15,762 bases of DNA from CAYFVR01 sp046541515 (GTDB lineage: Bacteria; Desulfobacterota; Desulfobacteria; Desulfobacterales; Desulfococcaceae), in assembly GCA_046541515.1 (NCBI GenBank), contig JBKHDD010000113.1, positions 1 through 15,762 of the forward strand, written 5' to 3'. The notes beneath the pieces were generated by a model. The model saw nothing but the letters and a program-made list of their open reading frames with translations. It searched no databases and was not told where the DNA came from. The translations under genes and the position numbers were made by a program. Below, piece by piece: positions 13,827 through 15,762 of this stretch (within the stretch, counting starts at the first letter, position 1; each line of letters opens with the position of its first letter).

Positions 13827-14371
13827 ACCGCCAAATCGCCACCTTTCGAATGGGCGAAACCCGGATGGGAGTGGACATCCTGCTGGTGAAGGAGGTCTAC
13901 CGGCGAATGCGGGTCCACCCGGTTCCGGGCGCGCCGCCCCAACTTTTGGGATTGATGAATCTGCGGGGCCGCGTGGTCTCCGTGGTGGATCTGGCCGCCT
14001 GTTTCCGGCGATCCGGCGTCGCTTCGGATCGGGGGCAGCTTTTGATCTTCAAAACCGAGGGGGAGCTGGGAAAATTCGTCCGGGACGGCCGACTGCCGGA
14101 GCGGGCCACCCGGCTGGGAGAAGACATCGTCGGCCTGCTGATCGACGAGATGGACGACGTAATGACGGTTTCGCCGGACGCGGTGCTGCCGCCGCCGCCC
14201 AACCTGGGCGGCCTGGACGACCAATTGATCGGCGGGGTGATCCGAACCGAGTCGGAACTGGTGGTGTTGATCGACGCCCCGGCGGTGCTGGACCGGGTGG
14301 TCCGCGCCATGGATCGGTTCGTGGAGGCGATCTCCGGCGTTCGGGAGGCGGGACCGGGAGAACGGGGCTGA
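13823..14371 (+). CDS. cheW: CheW coupling protein
   Basis: This 182-residue protein couples receptors to CheA. It opens QIATFRMGETRMGVDILLVKEVYRR, continues with HPVPGAPPQLLGLMNLRGRVVSVVDLA (the usual CheW core with the receptor- and kinase-binding loop), then GLLIDEMDDVMTV and a closing ELVVLIDAPAVLDR. Between the QLLIFKTEG strand and GLLIDEM it has roughly 15-20 extra residues (about 78-97, including FVRDGRLPERATRLG) compared with a standard CheW of about 160. GGAGG at 13811-13815 and an ATGA overlap with cheA indicate translational coupling. It presumably serves the hybrid CheA encoded upstream and the MCP downstream. The long open frame upstream is a shadow of cheA. Confidence 0.92.
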   Translation: MNRQIATFRMGETRMGVDILLVKEVYRRMRVHPVPGAPPQLLGLMNLRGRVVSVVDLAACFRRSGVASDRGQLLIFKTEGELGKFVRDGRLPERATRLGEDIVGLLIDEMDDVMTVSPDAVLPPPPNLGGLDDQLIGGVIRTESELVVLIDAPAVLDRVVRAMDRFVEAISGVREAGPGERG

Positions 14372-14461
14372 ACGAAACGCTATGGGAGGCGGCGGCGGAA
14401 ACCCGTTCCCGCCGCAAGCCGTTCCAGGAAGGGCGGGTCCCGTTTTCCGGGATCGGAATCC

Positions 14462-14501
14462 CATTCCAATCCATATTTCTTTGAGCGACGCTCATTCCAA
14501 T
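14462..14501. promoter_or_regulatory. Candidate operator in the cheW-MCP gap: direct repeats around a palindrome
   Basis: CATTCCAAT occurs at 14462-14470 and again at 14493-14501, 31 bases apart (about three helical turns). Between them lies the palindrome TGAGCG-A-CGCTCA (14482-14494). It ends 21 bases before the MCP start. This suggests a binding site or separate promoter for the receptor gene; no convincing -35/-10 was found. Confidence 0.35.
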
Positions 14502-14522
14502 TGGAAATTTTCGGGAGAAACC

Positions 14523-15762
14523 ATGTTCAAAAACTGGAAAATTGGATGGAAAATCGGGGGCGGATACGCCTTGTTGATCCTCATCGGCATGCTCCTTGGC
14601 CTGTGGGGCGCTCAGATTCTGCGCCATATCCAAGCCCCGGCCCGAAAAATGGCTCAAGAATACGTCCCGGAGCTTTTTGCCGCCCACGACGTGGAGCGCA
14701 ACACGTTCATGACCATGTACAACATCCGGGGGTACGCGCTCAGCCAGCGGGAAGACCAGTTGAACATGGGGCGGTCCTTTCTGGCCGGGATCAAAGATAG
14801 CCTGCGCCGGGCAAGGGAAATCGCCCATCAATACGAAGATATGGCCGTGTTTCGGGAATCCGTTGACCAGATCCGCCTCCAGGTGGACGCCTACGAAAAC
14901 CTGATGGAACGAACCGTGGCCGCCAACCAGGCCATTCGAGCGTCCCAGGATCGCCTGGACGCCTCGGCGACGGCCTTCGACGACAACACGAACCCCGTCT
15001 TGGAGGGCTTTTTCCAAAGGGCCGCGGGCGACATCCGGGGCATGGTGGACGTGGAGGGGCTCATCGACCGGATCGACACCATTCAACTCCTTCATCAACT
15101 CATCGTCACCGCGGACGACATTCGCATCAACAATTTCAAGAGCCAGGCCCGTCGTTCCCCCGAGGATCTGCGGGCGGCACTGGCCGATTTCCAGAAAATC
15201 GAAAATTACCTGGACCTCCTGGAGCCGGTCATTCAAAGAAGCGCGGAGGAAATGGAGACAATCCGGAACGCTTCCGCCCGATATCAAAACGCCATGGAGG
15301 CTCTGCTGGAAAACTGGCTCGTCCTGGAGAAATTAAACGAGGAACGGGAAACGGTCGGCAACGGGGTTCTCGAAAAGGCCGAAGATATATCGAACAAGGG
15401 CATGAACCGCATCTCCGCCGTGACGGCGGAGATCGAGGGGGAAGTTGGCGAGGCCCATTTCGCGCTGATCGTGGGACTCCTGGTGGCCGTGATCGCGGGG
15501 GCGTTGTTGGCCTTTTTCATCACCCGCGGAATCACCGGTCCCATCCGAAACATGGGGAAGGCCATCAACCGCTTCGGCGCCGGCGACCTGAGCGGACAGG
15601 TGGCGATTCCCGGCCGGGACGAGGTGGGACAGATGGCGGACGATCTCAACGCCGCCATGGTCAACCTCCGCGGGATCATGCGGGAGCTGGCCGACAACGC
15701 CAACGGGCTGTCCAGCTCGTCGGAGGAACTCTCCTCCATCTCCACCCAGATGGCCGCCTCGG
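14523..15762 (+). CDS. Methyl-accepting chemotaxis protein, 3' partial
   Basis: The 413 visible residues are the N-terminal part of an inner-membrane chemoreceptor; the frame is open to the window edge. The first membrane helix is at about 12-30 (ALLILIGMLLGLWGAQIL). A long helical periplasmic domain of about 280 residues follows, with a YNIRGYALSQREDQ-type first helix. Its length and helical character fit the helical bimodular (HBM, McpS-like) class better than a short four-helix bundle. The second helix is at about 314-335 (ALIVGLLVAVIAGALLAFFI). The HAMP domain follows (ITGPIRNMGKAINRFGAGDL, RDEVGQMADDLNAAM), then the first signalling helix (SSSEELSSISTQMAAS). GGGAG at 14513-14517 precedes ATG 14523. 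The gap of 151 bp after cheW suggests the same operon with possible extra control. Ligand unknown; organic acids are known for HBM receptors. Confidence 0.92.
   Translation, partial: MFKNWKIGWKIGGGYALLILIGMLLGLWGAQILRHIQAPARKMAQEYVPELFAAHDVERNTFMTMYNIRGYALSQREDQLNMGRSFLAGIKDSLRRAREIAHQYEDMAVFRESVDQIRLQVDAYENLMERTVAANQAIRASQDRLDASATAFDDNTNPVLEGFFQRAAGDIRGMVDVEGLIDRIDTIQLLHQLIVTADDIRINNFKSQARRSPEDLRAALADFQKIENYLDLLEPVIQRSAEEMETIRNASARYQNAMEALLENWLVLEKLNEERETVGNGVLEKAEDISNKGMNRISAVTAEIEGEVGEAHFALIVGLLVAVIAGALLAFFITRGITGPIRNMGKAINRFGAGDLSGQVAIPGRDEVGQMADDLNAAMVNLRGIMRELADNANGLSSSSEELSSISTQMAAS

Noticed and set aside
14392..14415. GCGGCGG/CCGCCGC hairpin as a terminator after cheW
   Set aside because: Only seven pairs with a ten-base loop and no T-run.

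Overview
This window is a high-GC bacterial chromosome segment with 15 recognisable genes. It contains no rRNA, tRNA, insertion sequence or CRISPR array. Gene content suggests a Gram-negative proteobacterium-like organism, possibly Desulfobacterota: a periplasmic betaine-binding protein, a PspA/YbjN/DUF4178 cassette, a SixA variant with QHG in place of RHG, and an HsbR-type regulator beside a hybrid CheA. The taxonomy is inference, because no marker gene is present.

Layout. (1) 2-895: the C-terminal part of a K+ channel with an RCK/TrkA-N domain, cut by the window edge. (2) 962-1155: two degenerate ~111-112 bp tandem units, each opening with a palindromic hairpin. (3) 1174-2998: a YbjN-like / PspA-IM30 / DUF4178 cassette, probably for envelope stress. 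(4) 3101-3997 (-): a DHH/DHHA1 phosphoesterase, divergent from a SixA-like phosphohistidine phosphatase that overlaps a rhomboid protease (4136-5192). (5) 5254-5876: an AT-richer MntA/HepT AMPylating toxin-antitoxin pair with a palindrome upstream and a strong terminator downstream. (6) 5993-7906 (-): a decayed glycine betaine (ProU-type) transporter locus. proX carries a single-base frameshift, and an in-frame deletion fuses the N-terminal half of the ATPase ProV to the C-terminal half of the permease ProW. (7) 7907-8474: a long intergenic region with several inverted repeats, including an 18-bp-paired bulged hairpin. (8) 8475 to the end: a tightly coupled signalling operon.

The signalling operon is the most interesting part. 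A REC / pseudo-REC / PP2C / HATPase partner-switch regulator (HsbR/CrsR-like) overlaps a STAS anti-anti-sigma factor. The STAS gene overlaps a 1008-residue hybrid CheA (HPt, kinase core, two CheW domains, REC), which overlaps a CheW gene. An MCP gene follows and runs off the window. The layout suggests that an MCP-CheW-CheA array phosphorylates the partner-switch regulator, which would then set the phosphorylation state of the STAS protein. That would couple chemosensory input to a sigma or anti-sigma (or cyclic-di-GMP) output instead of, or in addition to, the flagellar motor. The channel and the betaine locus both relate to osmotic adaptation, but the betaine locus appears to be broken.
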